Assembly (NCBI RefSeq): GCF_937888285.1
Contig: NZ_CALART010000008.1
Location: forward strand, 1-64,000
Length of the DNA: 64,000 nucleotides
Direction: 5' to 3'
Source of the DNA: an uncultured Aquimonas sp.
GTDB taxonomy: Bacteria > Pseudomonadota > Gammaproteobacteria > Xanthomonadales > Xanthomonadaceae
In this document: in pieces, positions 38,003-48,809 of the stretch
How the letters are laid out: each line of letters begins with the position of its first letter
Numbering within the stretch: the stretch's first letter is position 1
Translations under genes and position numbers: made by a program
The notes under the pieces: generated by a model
Databases searched by the model: none
Told to the model about the DNA's origin: nothing
Seen by the model: the letters and a program-made list of their open reading frames with translations, nothing else

Positions 38003-39193
38003 TCAGGCAGCGCGATCCAAGTCCGTCGTGTCCGCCGCTGCCTGCAGCCCGCGCTGCAGGTCAGCCCACAGGTCCTCGACGTCTTCGAGCCCGACCGACA
38101 GCCGCAGCGTGCCGGGGCCGATGCCGTGCGCAGCCAGCACCTCGGGCGCGACCACGCGGTGGGTCAGCCCGGCCGGATGCTGGATCAGGCTGTCGACCGA
38201 GCCCAGGCTGACTGCGACCGTGTGCAGCTCCAGCGCCTGCAGACAGGCGCTGGCGGCGGCGTGACCGCTGCGCAGTTCGAAGCTCATCAGGCTGCCGGGT
38301 CCGCGCAGCTGCCCGCCGAGCAGGTGCGCGTTCTTCACCGTGCCCAGGCCCGGATAGTTCACCCGCAGCACTTCGGGATGTGCAGCCAGCCGTTCGGCCA
38401 GCACACGCGCGCTGGCCTGCGCGGCTTCGACGCGCAGCTTAAGCGTCGGCAGGCCGCGATGCAGCAGGTAGGCCGCCAGCGGATGCAGCAGGGCGCCGGT
38501 GGCCGCGCGCACCTGGCGCAGCTTCTGTGCATGCGCCTCGCTGCAGGCCACCACGCCGGCGATCACATCGCCATGGCCGCCGAGGAACTTGGTCGCGCTG
38601 TGCAGTACGAGAGCGGCGCCAGAGTCGGCCGGGGTCTGCAGCACCGGCGTGGCGAAGGTGGAATCGACCAGCACCGGCACCTCGCCCGCCGCGCGCACCA
38701 CCGCAGCGATGTCGACCAGATCCAGGTTCGGATTGGCCGGCGTCTCGATGAAGACAAGGCCGGTGTCGGCCGTGATCGCTGCAGCGATCGCATCAGCTTC
38801 GACGAAGCGCACCCGCGCGCCGAGCAGGCCCGAGCTCAGCAGATGATCGCTGGTGCCGTAGATCGGCCGCACCGCCAGCACCTCGCGGCCCTGCGCGAAC
38901 GCGAGCAGGCAGGCGCTGACGGCGGCCATGCCGGAGGCGAAACCCACCGCCGCTTCCGTGTGCTCGAGCTTCGCCATCGCCTGCTCGAAACGCGCCACGG
39001 TCGGGTTGAACAGGCGCGCATAGATCGGATTCGCCGCGCTGGCGGCACCGCCGACCAGGGCATCGAAGCTGGCCGTGCCGGTGGCGAGATCGGTGACCGG
39101 GTAGGTGGTCGAGAGATCGATCGGCAGGGCATGCACGCCCAGCGCGCCGAGGTCATCGCGGCCGGCGTGGACGAGGTCGGTGGCAAGCTTCAT
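38003..39193 (-). CDS. Cys/Met-metabolism PLP enzyme (cystathionine synthase/lyase family)
   Basis: A 396-residue fold-type I PLP enzyme. It has NPIYARLFNPTVARFEQAMA, 'ETPANPNLDLVDI' and the PLP lysine in HSATKFLGGHGD, and ends with LRLSVGLEDVEDLWADL. Sequence alone does not separate gamma-synthase, gamma-lyase and beta-lyase activities. Divergent by 102 bases from an Lrp/AsnC regulator, which suggests amino-acid-controlled degradation of methionine or a related thiol amino acid. Confidence 0.9.
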   Translation of the reverse strand: MKLATDLVHAGRDDLGALGVHALPIDLSTTYPVTDLATGTASFDALVGGAASAANPIYARLFNPTVARFEQAMAKLEHTEAAVGFASGMAAVSACLLAFAQGREVLAVRPIYGTSDHLLSSGLLGARVRFVEADAIAAAITADTGLVFIETPANPNLDLVDIAAVVRAAGEVPVLVDSTFATPVLQTPADSGAALVLHSATKFLGGHGDVIAGVVACSEAHAQKLRQVRAATGALLHPLAAYLLHRGLPTLKLRVEAAQASARVLAERLAAHPEVLRVNYPGLGTVKNAHLLGGQLRGPGSLMSFELRSGHAAASACLQALELHTVAVSLGSVDSLIQHPAGLTHRVVAPEVLAAHGIGPGTLRLSVGLEDVEDLWADLQRGLQAAADTTDLDRAA

Positions 39194-39295
39194 GGCGGCG
39201 GCTCGATTCGGAGGTGAAGCCCGAACTCTGGCGCATCAGCCAAACCGCAGCGCATCATCCGAACAGAATTTCGCCAAAGCGCCCCAAGCCGTCCC

Positions 39296-39766
39296 ATGGA
39301 CCGAATCGACGTCGAACTCCTGCGCCTGCTGCGCAACAACGCGCGGCTGCCCAACAAGACCCTCGCCGAGAAGGTCGGCGTGGCGCCCTCGACCGCACTG
39401 GAACGTATCCGCAGGTTGCGGGAGTCGGGCGTGATCGAGGGCTACCATGCCGAGCTCGAGCCGCGCGCCGTCGGTATCGGCCTGCAGGCGATGGTGGCGG
39501 TGCGGCTGGCTCGGCATTCCCGCGAGCTGCTCGATGGCTTCCGCGAACACCTGCTGCAGCTGCCCGAGGTGCTGGCCTTCTATCACGTGGCCGGCGCCAA
39601 CGACTTCCAGGTGCACGTCGCGGTGCGCGACTCCGACCACCTGCGCGATTTCGCACTGGATGCCTTCACCCGCCGCCCCGAGGTCGCCCACATCGAGACC
39701 TCGCTGATCTTCGAATTCCGCCGCAGCCCGGAGATGCCGATCTATGTCGAACAGCGCGAGGACTGA
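39296..39766 (+). CDS. Lrp/AsnC family transcriptional regulator
   Basis: 156 residues. The N-terminal winged helix (MDRIDVELLRLLRNNARLPN, 'VAPSTALERIRRLRESGVI') is followed by the amino-acid-binding AsnC/RAM domain ('YHVAGANDFQVHV'). The divergent PLP enzyme is its likely target, with operators in the 102 bases between them. It overlaps the next gene by 23 bases. Confidence 0.93.
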   Translation: MDRIDVELLRLLRNNARLPNKTLAEKVGVAPSTALERIRRLRESGVIEGYHAELEPRAVGIGLQAMVAVRLARHSRELLDGFREHLLQLPEVLAFYHVAGANDFQVHVAVRDSDHLRDFALDAFTRRPEVAHIETSLIFEFRRSPEMPIYVEQRED

Positions 39767-40412
39767 CACGCCGGGCGGTGGGCCGCTCTCCACCGTCGCG
39801 CGCGCCATCGCCGCGGCACCCGATGCGGTGACCTGCGCCAGCTTCCTGCTGCTGTGGATCGCCCCCACCGCACTCGGCCCCGATGCGGTGCGCGGCGCCC
39901 TGCTGCTGATGATTGTCGAGTTCCTGCTGATCCACGCCACCGCCATGCTCGGCGGCACGCTGGAGGCCCGGCGCAGCGACGGCCGTAGCCCCATGCCCGC
40001 CCTGCTGCTGTTCGGCGCGCTCTACCTCGGCATGGTCGGCGCCTTCGCCCTGGCCTTCGGTCAGTGGTGGCCGCTGGCCGCGATGGGCTGGCTGCTGCTC
40101 GGCAAGCTGCGCACCCTGCGCGGCGCCGATGGCGGCGAAGCCGCACGCCAGCAGCGCAAGGACGACTGGGCGCTGAGCATGATGGCCTACCTCGGCGGCG
40201 TGGTCGCCACCAGCCTGCTGCCCCTGCCGCGCCTCGGCCTGCAGCCGGATGTCGTGGCCACCCTGGGGCTGCCCGGCAGCGGCCAGTGGATCGAATCGCC
40301 GCAGACCGGCATCGCGTTTGGCGCGCTGTATTTCGGTTTCCTGGCCTGGGCGAAGTGGCGGGGGCTGAGGTTGCCGAGATCAAACACCGACTCAGGCCAC
40401 TCGGCGCCTTGA
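39744..40412 (+). CDS. Multi-pass membrane protein of unknown function
   Basis: 222 residues with about five hydrophobic segments (for example GALLLMIVEFLLIHATAML and 'LLLFGALYLGMVGAFALAF'). It begins inside the regulator gene, so expression is probably coupled. No family is recognised. A transport role linked to the neighbouring amino-acid genes is only a guess. Confidence 0.75.
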   Translation: MSNSARTDTPGGGPLSTVARAIAAAPDAVTCASFLLLWIAPTALGPDAVRGALLLMIVEFLLIHATAMLGGTLEARRSDGRSPMPALLLFGALYLGMVGAFALAFGQWWPLAAMGWLLLGKLRTLRGADGGEAARQQRKDDWALSMMAYLGGVVATSLLPLPRLGLQPDVVATLGLPGSGQWIESPQTGIAFGALYFGFLAWAKWRGLRLPRSNTDSGHSAP

Positions 40413-40679
40413 TCAGCAGGGGCTGGTCCTCGACCCGTCAGCAGCCCGCACCAACAACGTCCCCATTTCGACCCCATTCCGGTGGCGCCACGGCACTCCC
40501 GGCCATCCGTGGGCATGCTGAGATTCGAACGGCGAAAGCTCGACCGTGCGATTCGCGACGATACGGATCTACAGAGCTGCAGCACGGCATCCGAAGGTCT
40601 CCATCGGTCCGGACAGGCGAAGGTCGCAGTCGCAGAAGCGCAATGACGCATCACCCGCCCCCACCTCACCGGAGCACGC

Positions 40680-41264
40680 ATGGACACCGTCAACGCACAG
40701 ATCACCGATGCCGTCACCCAGGCCAACGTCAAGACCCTCGGCAACGCCCCCGCCGCGGCCATGAGTTCGATCTACAGCGACCTCGCCCACTCCACCGGTC
40801 TCGCGTTCCAGAATGCGGTCAGCGCCCAGCAGCAGTGGAACGCACTGAGCCAGGCGGCTACGAACCAGGGCGTGATGCAGCTCTACAGCGTGGATACCGT
40901 GGCATCCGCGCTGAACCCCACGGTCTCGGACGCCAGCGTGAGCGAGGCCATTGCGCACGGGCACGGGCAGGCACAGGCCGCGCTGCTGTCGAATACCAAT
41001 GCGCTGAACCAGCAGATCGTCCAGGCGGTCGCCTTCAGCAATGCGGCCACGTTGGACAATGCCGACGCCTTCGCCCATGCGCTGCGCGTGAGCACCTCCG
41101 CGGCAGCGGCCGCGCTGGGCGCGCTCAACCGGATCACCCTGGAATCGCAGAGCGCGATGCTGAAGAACGCCGCGCGCACCGCCTGCATCGCCTGCATGCT
41201 GCGCGCGCCGGACAAGGCGGCCGAGTACGCGCAGGTGCTGGAAAGCATCGACGCGCTGCCGTGA
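40680..41264 (+). CDS. RebB-like (R-body) protein, double length
   Basis: 194 residues. The first ~75 (VNAQITDAVTQANVKTLGNA, 'AQNAVSAQQQWNALSQAATNQGVMQLYSVDT') match the RebB family, the coiled-ribbon subunits of R bodies. The second half is again Ala/Asn/Gln-rich and helical (SNTNALNQQIVQAVAFSNAA) and may be a degenerate second copy; usual RebB proteins have 75-110 residues. RBS GGAG. No other reb gene is near. 267 upstream bases hold only the promoter region. Confidence 0.8.
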   Translation: MDTVNAQITDAVTQANVKTLGNAPAAAMSSIYSDLAHSTGLAFQNAVSAQQQWNALSQAATNQGVMQLYSVDTVASALNPTVSDASVSEAIAHGHGQAQAALLSNTNALNQQIVQAVAFSNAATLDNADAFAHALRVSTSAAAAALGALNRITLESQSAMLKNAARTACIACMLRAPDKAAEYAQVLESIDALP

Positions 41265-41335
41265 AATGGAGCGGCAGGGCGTCAACTGGAAGCGCTGCGT
41301 GACAATGCCACCCTGGACCGCCTGAGCCGTTTCCG

Positions 41336-42214
41336 ATGCTGGCTGTGCCCGATGCTCAGACCAAGGATTCTCGCCTCGACACCTTGAAGGTCGACTGGAT
41401 CGATACCTGCGACTGCCCGAGCTACCAGCATGTGCGCCTCGGCCTGCGGGCCGAAGGCTCTGCTGAGGCCTTGGCCGCCGTGCAGGACTTCCTGCGCGGC
41501 AGCTGGTTCTGCGACCCCGGCCTGCCCTTCGCGCAGCGGGCGCTGGCGCTGATGGACGGCGACGGCATGAACCTGCGCGAGGAGGGGCAGGCGGTACGCG
41601 ACGGTGATCGGCTGCTGCTGTGGTCGGGCATGAGCTATTTCGAGCGCGCCGTGCCCGAGGCTGATGTCGACTTCGCCGAGTTCTGCGAAGTGCTGCGGCC
41701 GTTCCTGCAGGTGATCGCGCTGCAGGATCGGGTGAGGTTCCGCGGCGTCCGACTGGCGCGCGCGGCCTGGCGCAGCGGCTCTGCGGTCGCGCTGCTGCGC
41801 TTCGAGCGCGAGACGCCGCCCGCAGACATTCCGCGCAGCACCGACCTGCGCTTCCACTCCGTGCGAATCCAGCACGGCTTCTCGCTGCATGGGCTTGAGC
41901 TGCAGGGCGAGCAGCACGCGCGGGCGCTGGAGATGATCAAGGCGGCCAGCGAGTACAACTGGGAGGAGTTCTCCCAGGCGATGCTCGACGAGGACAGGCC
42001 GATCTGGTGGTCGTCCAAGGCCTGCATCGTGCGCGAGGGCGGCTGGGTGTTGATTGGCGCGGGTCGCGACAAGGCCATCGCGATTGAGTCTAGGGCCGCG
42101 CGCAGCCTGATTCTGGAGCTGAAGCGGATCGAAGCCCTGAGCAAGGCCTGCCAACGCTGCAAGGCCGTGCTGCGGATCGTGGACGGGCAGAAGCCAAGGC
42201 TGAGGCCAGCGTAG
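41336..42214 (+). CDS. Hypothetical protein, 292 residues
   Basis: A soluble, mixed alpha/beta-looking protein with no recognised domain. It has a Cys pair near the N terminus (IDTCDCPSY) and a CQRC motif near the C terminus, which might bind a metal. No signal peptide or membrane helix. No clear ribosome site at the ATG, so the start is uncertain. It follows the rebB-like gene by 71 bases. Confidence 0.6.
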   Translation: MLAVPDAQTKDSRLDTLKVDWIDTCDCPSYQHVRLGLRAEGSAEALAAVQDFLRGSWFCDPGLPFAQRALALMDGDGMNLREEGQAVRDGDRLLLWSGMSYFERAVPEADVDFAEFCEVLRPFLQVIALQDRVRFRGVRLARAAWRSGSAVALLRFERETPPADIPRSTDLRFHSVRIQHGFSLHGLELQGEQHARALEMIKAASEYNWEEFSQAMLDEDRPIWWSSKACIVREGGWVLIGAGRDKAIAIESRAARSLILELKRIEALSKACQRCKAVLRIVDGQKPRLRPA

Positions 42215-42330
42215 GCGCGAACCTACTGCGAACCACTCAAGAGCGCTGCAGCGAAAACACCCATCGCCGCAGCGGCGCGCAGCGCCATCGCTGCAGCCAT
42301 GGTGACGCTCCCGACCACCGCCGGTGGGAT

Positions 42331-42768
42331 CTACTGGTCGAACAGCGCCGTGTAGCGCCGCTGCATCTCCTCCGGGCTCACGTCCTCGATGCTGTGGCCG
42401 ATCAGCCAGCGATGGCCGAAGGGATCGACCACCGCGCCACCGCGTTCACCGTAGAACGCATCGCTGACCGCACGCTGCAGCGTGGCGCCTGCGGCCACCG
42501 CACGCGCCACAACGGCGTCGGCATCGTCGACGTGCAGGTGCAGGGTGACGCCGGCCTGGCCGGGCTGCGCCGGCGGCCGGATGTCGACCTCGGGAAACGG
42601 GTCGCAGAGCATCAGCGTGAACGCGCCGATGCAGGTCTCGGCGTGGCCGATTCGACCCGAGGGCTCGACCAGGCGGAACTTCTCGACCGCACCGAAGGCT
42701 TCGGCGTAGAAGGCCAGGGCGGCCGCGGTGTCGGCAACGCACAGGTAGGGAAACAGTTCACGATGCAT
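42331..42768 (-). CDS. VOC/glyoxalase-fold protein (PhnB-like)
   Basis: 145 residues with the beta-alpha-beta-beta-beta pattern: LFPYLCVADTAAALAFYAEA, 'HLHVDDADAVVARAVAAGAT' and DPFGHRWLIGHSIEDVS. Proteins of this group are often annotated as PhnB-like or as bleomycin/glyoxalase relatives; the substrate is not known. The longer frame to 43035 has no protein-like content. The 850 bases upstream are mostly repeats. Confidence 0.85.
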   Translation of the reverse strand: MHRELFPYLCVADTAAALAFYAEAFGAVEKFRLVEPSGRIGHAETCIGAFTLMLCDPFPEVDIRPPAQPGQAGVTLHLHVDDADAVVARAVAAGATLQRAVSDAFYGERGGAVVDPFGHRWLIGHSIEDVSPEEMQRRYTALFDQ

Positions 42769-43037
42769 CTGCTGGCTCTCGCTCGCGGAGGAGCCCCAGT
42801 CTGCGTTGACCGACCAGGACCTGTCTTGTATCGACTTGACCCGGGTGGCGTCTGCGCCAGACTCGGAGCGTGTGAACAATCCAGATGCGGTAGCGAGGGC
42901 GTCGCTGGGCGCTCGTGGCAAAGCGCGGTGCGTGAACTCCAGGGAGTTTGGCGAACTGTTGACCCCGGGGGTCGCGTAGCCCGCTGCCGCCACCGGCGTC
43001 CAGAGGCGGCCGCAGTAGGCGGATGGTGTTTTCACAC

Positions 43038-43621
43038 GCTCTCAAGAAACAGAATCGTAAGTGGTTGATCGTATTGGATCGCCTTCGCGGCAGCACGGCG
43101 TGAAAATCCGGCCCAAACAGCGTCTAGCGACCCCTGGCTCGTCGCCCCCGCGGAGGCGGGGGCCCAGACCGGACCTGCAGCAGCGGCCAGATCACTGGAT
43201 CCCCGCATGCGCGGGGATGACGCCCCCATGTTTCTTCGAGAACACCCGCCCCGCGACGCGGGGCTGAGAAGCTCTCAAGAAACGGAACGCTCGCGACCCA
43301 ATGAGTCGTCGCCCCCGCGAAGGCGGGGGCCCAGTCCTAGCCTGACCCAGTCGCACGATCACTGGATCCCCGTCCCCGCCTTCGCGAGGACAGGCTCTGC
43401 GCGGGGATGGCGAATCAAGGTTTCTTCGAGAACACCTGCGCCGCTGCGCCGCGCTGGGAAGCTCTCAAGAAACAGAATCGTAAGTGGTTGATTGTATGGA
43501 CCGCCTTCGCGGCAGCACGGCATGAAATTCCGGCCGAAACAGCGTCCAGCAACCCCTGGCTCGTCGCCCCCATGTTTCTTCGAGAACACCCGCCCCGCGA
43601 CGCGGGGCTGAGAGGCTCTCA
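43038..43621. repeat. Repeat island: two long direct repeats and REP doublets
   Basis: A ~110-base unit starting GCTCTCAAGAAACAGAATCG occurs at 43038-43149 and 43461-43570, nearly identical. A 57-base unit (CATGTTTCTTCGAGAACACC and a CCCCGCGACGCGGGG hairpin) occurs at 43221-43277 and 43565-43621, with a diverged third copy near 43421-43470. Between them lie facing REP pairs (GTCGCCCCCGCGGAGGCGGG at 43141 and 43308, with ATCCCCGC palindromes at 43199 and 43365). The last copy ends in the stop codon of the AraC gene. The stretch 42769-43037 holds nothing recognised. Confidence 0.8.
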
Positions 43622-44440
43622 GTCGAGCGGCAAATGCTGGAGCCACGAGCCGGCCCAGCGGCGGTAGCGCGCTGGGCCCATGCCCGCGTGTGCCGCGAAC
43701 TGCCGCGACAGATGGGCCTGGTCGTGGAAGCCCAGAGCGAGCGCGAGCTCGGACAGCGGCCTGTGCGGCCGCTCGCGCAGGGCGGGCAAGGCACGTGAGA
43801 AGCGGGCGAGCTCGCGCCACGCGCGCGGCGTGCAGCCGACCGCCGCGCGGAAACGCTGCAGCCAGGCGCGATGGCTGAGGCCGGAGGCCGCCGCGAGGTC
43901 CAGCACGGACGCGCCGTCGGTCAGTGCTGCGAGCGCTTCGTCCCAGCGCCCAGGCGGCACAGCGGCCTCGCGTCCTCGCAGGCAGGCAAGCAGCAGCTCC
44001 TCGACCCGGTCCAGCAGCCCGCCGTCGGCGGGCAGGTGCCGCAGGGCGGCAAAGTCGTGACGCAGGCGAGCGGGAAGCAGCTCAGCGAGATCGATATGGC
44101 GACCGGCGAGGCGATCCGCCGGCTGCCCGAACAGGACCAGACTCGCGCCGGGCTTCAGCTCCACGCCCAGGCTCAGGCCGCTGTCGGCCGCGCTGCGCAG
44201 CAGGCTGCGCGTCCGCAGCCCGCAGTACTGCAGGCGCGCATGCGGCTCACCGTGGCGATCCTCCAAGCCGCGGAAGCTGCGCATCGCCGGCCCCTCAAGC
44301 CGCAGCACCAGTCGCGTGCCTGCGGCAGGCAGGCAGAGCTCGCGGGCCGACAGCGGCGCGAGGCTGCTGGCGTGCAGCCAGAGCCGCTGCACCCAGGGCA
44401 GGAGGGTGGACCGTTCGGGAGGGCGCGCGAGCTGGGTCAC
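43619..44440 (-). CDS. AraC-family transcriptional regulator
   Basis: 273 residues. An N-terminal sensing half without clear family marks is followed by the double helix-turn-helix (~170-265): 'VLDLAAASGLSHRAWLQRFRA' in parts, and ELALALGFHDQAHLSRQFAA. It precedes an NTF2-like gene in antisense order (both minus, that gene upstream by 88 bases), so both may be co-transcribed. Target unknown. The stop codon lies at the edge of a repeat island. Confidence 0.9.
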   Translation of the reverse strand: MTQLARPPERSTLLPWVQRLWLHASSLAPLSARELCLPAAGTRLVLRLEGPAMRSFRGLEDRHGEPHARLQYCGLRTRSLLRSAADSGLSLGVELKPGASLVLFGQPADRLAGRHIDLAELLPARLRHDFAALRHLPADGGLLDRVEELLLACLRGREAAVPPGRWDEALAALTDGASVLDLAAASGLSHRAWLQRFRAAVGCTPRAWRELARFSRALPALRERPHRPLSELALALGFHDQAHLSRQFAAHAGMGPARYRRWAGSWLQHLPLD

Positions 44441-44528
44441 AGGGGCAACCTGCGCTGTGGGAATCGACTCGAGGACTGTGCGTCGCTGATCGCAGCCGGC
44501 GCAAGCGGCGGAACCACCGCTGCCTCGA

Positions 44529-44900
44529 TCAGGTGCCCAGATAGCTGTCGGACACCGCGATGCCCTGCTGCCGGAAGAAGGACAGCTGGTCGAAGTAGCC
44601 GCGCTGGAACACGATCACGCCCTCGCGCACCTGGAAGAAGCCGCAGCCGCGCAGGCCCTTCGGGTCACGCCATTCGAGGATGGCCCACTCGCCGTCGGCG
44701 AACAGGTTTTCGACCAGACAGAGCATCTGAGCTCGTCCGAACTCGACCTCGAACATGCGTCGGATGGCTTCGCGACCGCGCAGCGGCTCCATCACGACCT
44801 GATGGTTGATCGCGTCCTCCGCGTACAGGCTGGCGAGACCGTCGAGATCGGCGGCGTTGAAGCGGCGAACCCATTCCTCGACGACAGCTTTGGGCGACAT
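44529..44900 (-). CDS. NTF2-like/SnoaL-type protein
   Basis: 123 residues with the cone-shaped NTF2 fold pattern: VEEWVRRFNAADLDGLASLY, 'AEDAINHQVVMEPLRGREAI' and FQRGYFDQLSFFRQQGI. Such proteins are isomerases, hydrolases or binding proteins. AGGAG before the ATG at 44900 decides this start. Function not assigned. Confidence 0.85.
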   Translation of the reverse strand: MSPKAVVEEWVRRFNAADLDGLASLYAEDAINHQVVMEPLRGREAIRRMFEVEFGRAQMLCLVENLFADGEWAILEWRDPKGLRGCGFFQVREGVIVFQRGYFDQLSFFRQQGIAVSDSYLGT

Positions 44901-45038
44901 GCGGGGCTCCTGCATCAAGATCACGACAGCGCGCGTGGCGCTAGGCCAGTCTAGCCCCGGCCGCAGACCACACCCGCCGCGCCCATGCACCTGCGACGGT
45001 TTGTCCTCTTCGGCGACCACGCGCTTGAGGCTGGATCG

Positions 45039-46336
45039 CTAGCGCACCCACACCTCGACCCGCCGGTTGCGCGCGCGACCGCGGGGGCTGTCGTCGGCCG
45101 AGAGCAGCAGCTGGCCGCCCAGCCCACGCACCGTGCGCGGGCGCAGGCCCAGGGCCTCCATGCGATCGGCGACCTGGTCGGCGCGATCGTTGCTGAGCGC
45201 CTCGGCCTGCAGCGGCGTCACTTCGCCGGCGTCGGCGAAGCCGATCAGGAGCAGTTGGCGGCCCTGCTGCGAGGGCTGCCGCATGTACTCGGCCAGCCGT
45301 TCAAGATCGGCGAGGGCCTTGCTGTCCGGGCCGATGCTGCCCTCGTCGAAGCGCAGGTTCAGCGAGAGCCGGCGCGCGCCCTCCACCAGCTGCCGATAGG
45401 CGAGCGGTGCGTCGGAGGACAGCTCCGGCGCGAAAGCCTGCACCCGCTGCGAGACGAAGCCGGTGCGCTCGACGATGCGCTGGCCCGCGTCCGACAGCAC
45501 GAAGTCCAGCAGCGACTGCAGGCGGGCATCGGCCGTCGCCGGCGCATACAGGAACAGCCGCCGCGCCAGCGCGTAGTCCTCCACCGCCACTTCGCGCGCG
45601 GAGGGCTCGCGCGCCTGCGCGCCGTCGGCCACCGCCAGCGCCCGGACGCCCTGCACGCCGGCGAGGCCGACGAAGCCGATCGCATTCGGATCGCCCGCCA
45701 CCGCCGCCGCCAGCGCCTCGGTGCTTTCATAGCGCAGTGCCCGCGGCGACAGCGCTGCACTGCCCAGCACGAGGCTGCGGAAAGTGTCGTAGGTGCCGGA
45801 GCGGTCATCGCGCGCATGCAGGGCGATGCGTCCGCCGCTGCGGCCGAGCTGCGACCAGTCGCTGAGCTCGCCGGCGAACACCCGGCGCAGATCGCGCAGC
45901 TCGATCTGCCGCAGCGGATTGGACGGATGCACGATGACGGCCAGGCCATCGAGCGCGATCACCACTTCGCGCACCGCGCCCAGGCGCGCGCGCTCGGCCT
46001 CGGTGATCGGCCGCGAGGACATCGCCAGATCGGCGCGGCGACCTTCGAGGTCCATGAAGCCGGTCGAGCTGCCGTGCGAATGCAGCTGCACGCGGATGCC
46101 GTCGCCGGCGTGGATCACCAGCTCGTCCAGCGCCTGCGGCTCACGCCGCAGACCGCTGTGGCCCTGCTCGCCCAGCCAGGCTTCGACCAGGGCAGGCATG
46201 AGCCGCTCGCCGACCGTGTTGGAGCCATGGATGCGCAGCGGCTGCGCCAGCGCCGGGCCGAAGCCCAGCGCCAGCCACAGGATCAGCACGAGATGTGCGC
46301 AGAAGCCGCCCCTGTTCAGCCTTCGCACAAAGCACC

Positions 46337-46340
<4 letters not shown>
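45039..46340 (-). CDS. PstS-like phosphate-binding domain fused to OmpA peptidoglycan-binding domain
   Basis: A 433-residue exported protein. After the signal peptide (...GPALAQ) a PBP-like domain (~33-310) has the ligand-loop motifs of PstS: RIHGSNTVGERL, HGSSTGFMDLEG and RDDRSGTYDTFR. An OmpA-like domain (~315-433) ends NRRVEVWVR and would hold it to the cell wall. GTG start overlapping the TonB-receptor stop (GTGA), so the two are coupled. A tethered phosphate-binding protein next to a TonB receptor fits capture of phosphate released at, or imported through, the outer membrane. Confidence 0.88.
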
Positions 46341-48676
<2,336 letters not shown>

Positions 48677-48707
48677 GCGGAGAGCATCCGGGGTGGGAAA
48701 GCCCGCA

Positions 48708-48741
48708 AGCCTGCGCAGCCGAAGTTGCATCTGCATGACCG
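48708..48741 (-). promoter_or_regulatory. Weak candidate Pho box for the TonB receptor operon
   Basis: On the minus strand CGGTCAT (48741-48735), GCAG and ATGCAAC (48730-48724) have 7-4-7 spacing. The second unit ends GCAAC like that of the site at 16684. CAGGCT ten bases on is a poor -10. Taken alone this is weak; the divergent site beside it adds support. Confidence 0.28.
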
Positions 48742-48745
48742 CCGT

Positions 48746-48779
48746 GCGTCACCGTAGGGTCATCGAACTCGCGTCTACT
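48746..48779 (+). promoter_or_regulatory. phoD: Candidate Pho box and -10 of phoD
   Basis: GCGTCAC (48746-48752), CGTA and GGGTCAT (48757-48763) match the PhoB half-site pattern with the TCA cores 11 bases apart. Exactly 10 bases later is TCTACT (48774-48779), a possible -10, as in PhoB-dependent promoters. The ATG follows at 48810. Confidence 0.45.
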
Positions 48780-48809
48780 GCGCGGCCTTCGCCACACCGA
48801 TAACGCCAC

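Noticed and set aside
43038..43621. CRISPR array
   Set aside because: Repeats are long, few and unevenly spaced, with REP palindromes instead of unique spacers, and no cas gene is present.
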